Source: Balneolia bacterium (GTDB lineage Bacteria; Bacteroidota; Rhodothermia; Balneolales; Cyclonatronaceae). From it: a DNA stretch of 64,000 nucleotides. Below are positions 63,911 through 64,000 of this stretch, in pieces. The notes below the pieces were generated by a model. That model was not told where the DNA came from. It searched no databases and worked only from the letters and a program-made list of their open reading frames with translations. The stretch covers positions 1-64,000 of the forward strand of contig JAIUMA010000004.1 of the NCBI GenBank assembly GCA_022565795.1. Direction: 5' to 3'. A program made the translations under genes and the position numbers. Position 1 is the first letter of the stretch, and the number at the start of each line of letters is the position of its first letter.

Positions 63911-64000
63911 TTTCTCTCCGCTAAAACGCTGTAAGGCAAAGATATGGTTCCTGGGAATATCGGGTTCCTGCCAGCTGAGAACCGTGTCGCCTGTAGCGAG

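Overview
The window looks like chromosomal DNA of a Gram-negative relative of the Bacteroidota, most likely from the Balneolota/Rhodothermota side (inference, no database check). Reasons: two secreted enzymes end in a C-terminal sorting domain containing YPNPFNP (S8 protease, M1 peptidase); many proteins have lipoprotein or outer-membrane beta-barrel signatures; there is a class I HMG-CoA reductase; and many genes lack a strong Shine-Dalgarno sequence. I see no rRNA, tRNA, prophage, intact insertion sequence or CRISPR array.

Layout. 0.4-4 kb: a UPF0316 membrane protein, a UDP-glucuronate decarboxylase-like enzyme, and a nadK-mdh pair with a clear terminator. 4.2-16.1 kb: an exopolysaccharide locus of the Wzx/Wzy type. 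It has five glycosyltransferases, a Wza-like SLBB export protein, a Wzx-like flippase, a Wzy/ligase-like polymerase and a Wzz-like chain-length protein on alternating strands. No priming transferase or Wzc-type kinase domain is present. 16-29.9 kb: housekeeping genes, including an EamA transporter, a TPR protein, a four-gene operon (cyclophilin lipoprotein, scpB, rluB, hydrolase), two tandem beta-barrel paralogues, priA with a small P-loop kinase, and HMG-CoA reductase followed by a HAD phosphatase. 30-46.4 kb: a lipoprotein, a subtilase, an AbgT transporter with an amidase, a multi-span PP2C phosphatase, an EF-hand-like lipoprotein, a metallo-beta-lactamase-fold enzyme, a methyltransferase, an AsmA-like protein and a 53-residue YqaE/Pmp3 protein.

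47.2-50.8 kb is the most unusual part. After about 1 kb of noncoding repeat-rich DNA comes a lipoprotein with a conserved N-terminal region, an Asp/Gly/Pro-rich linker and an AT-rich C-terminal domain with a JAMM-like HTHP...SxxD motif. It is followed by a small secreted protein (immunity candidate) and a second, headless copy of the linker without a C-terminal domain. Upstream, a G9 tract lies just before a perfect TATAAT. I read this as a polymorphic-toxin-like lipoprotein locus with an orphan cassette and a possibly phase-variable promoter.

50.7-64 kb: a lipocalin-like lipoprotein, a TlpA-like thioredoxin, a 2Fe-2S ferredoxin, ahcY, a Phd/RelE-type toxin-antitoxin pair flanked by 16-base direct repeats, a secreted M1 peptidase, an MFS transporter with a disturbed 5' end, hemN, and a NarL-type response regulator with its beta-propeller sensor kinase. 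The sensor runs off the window edge and appears frameshifted there. The intergenic spaces share several short repeated words, described under findings.
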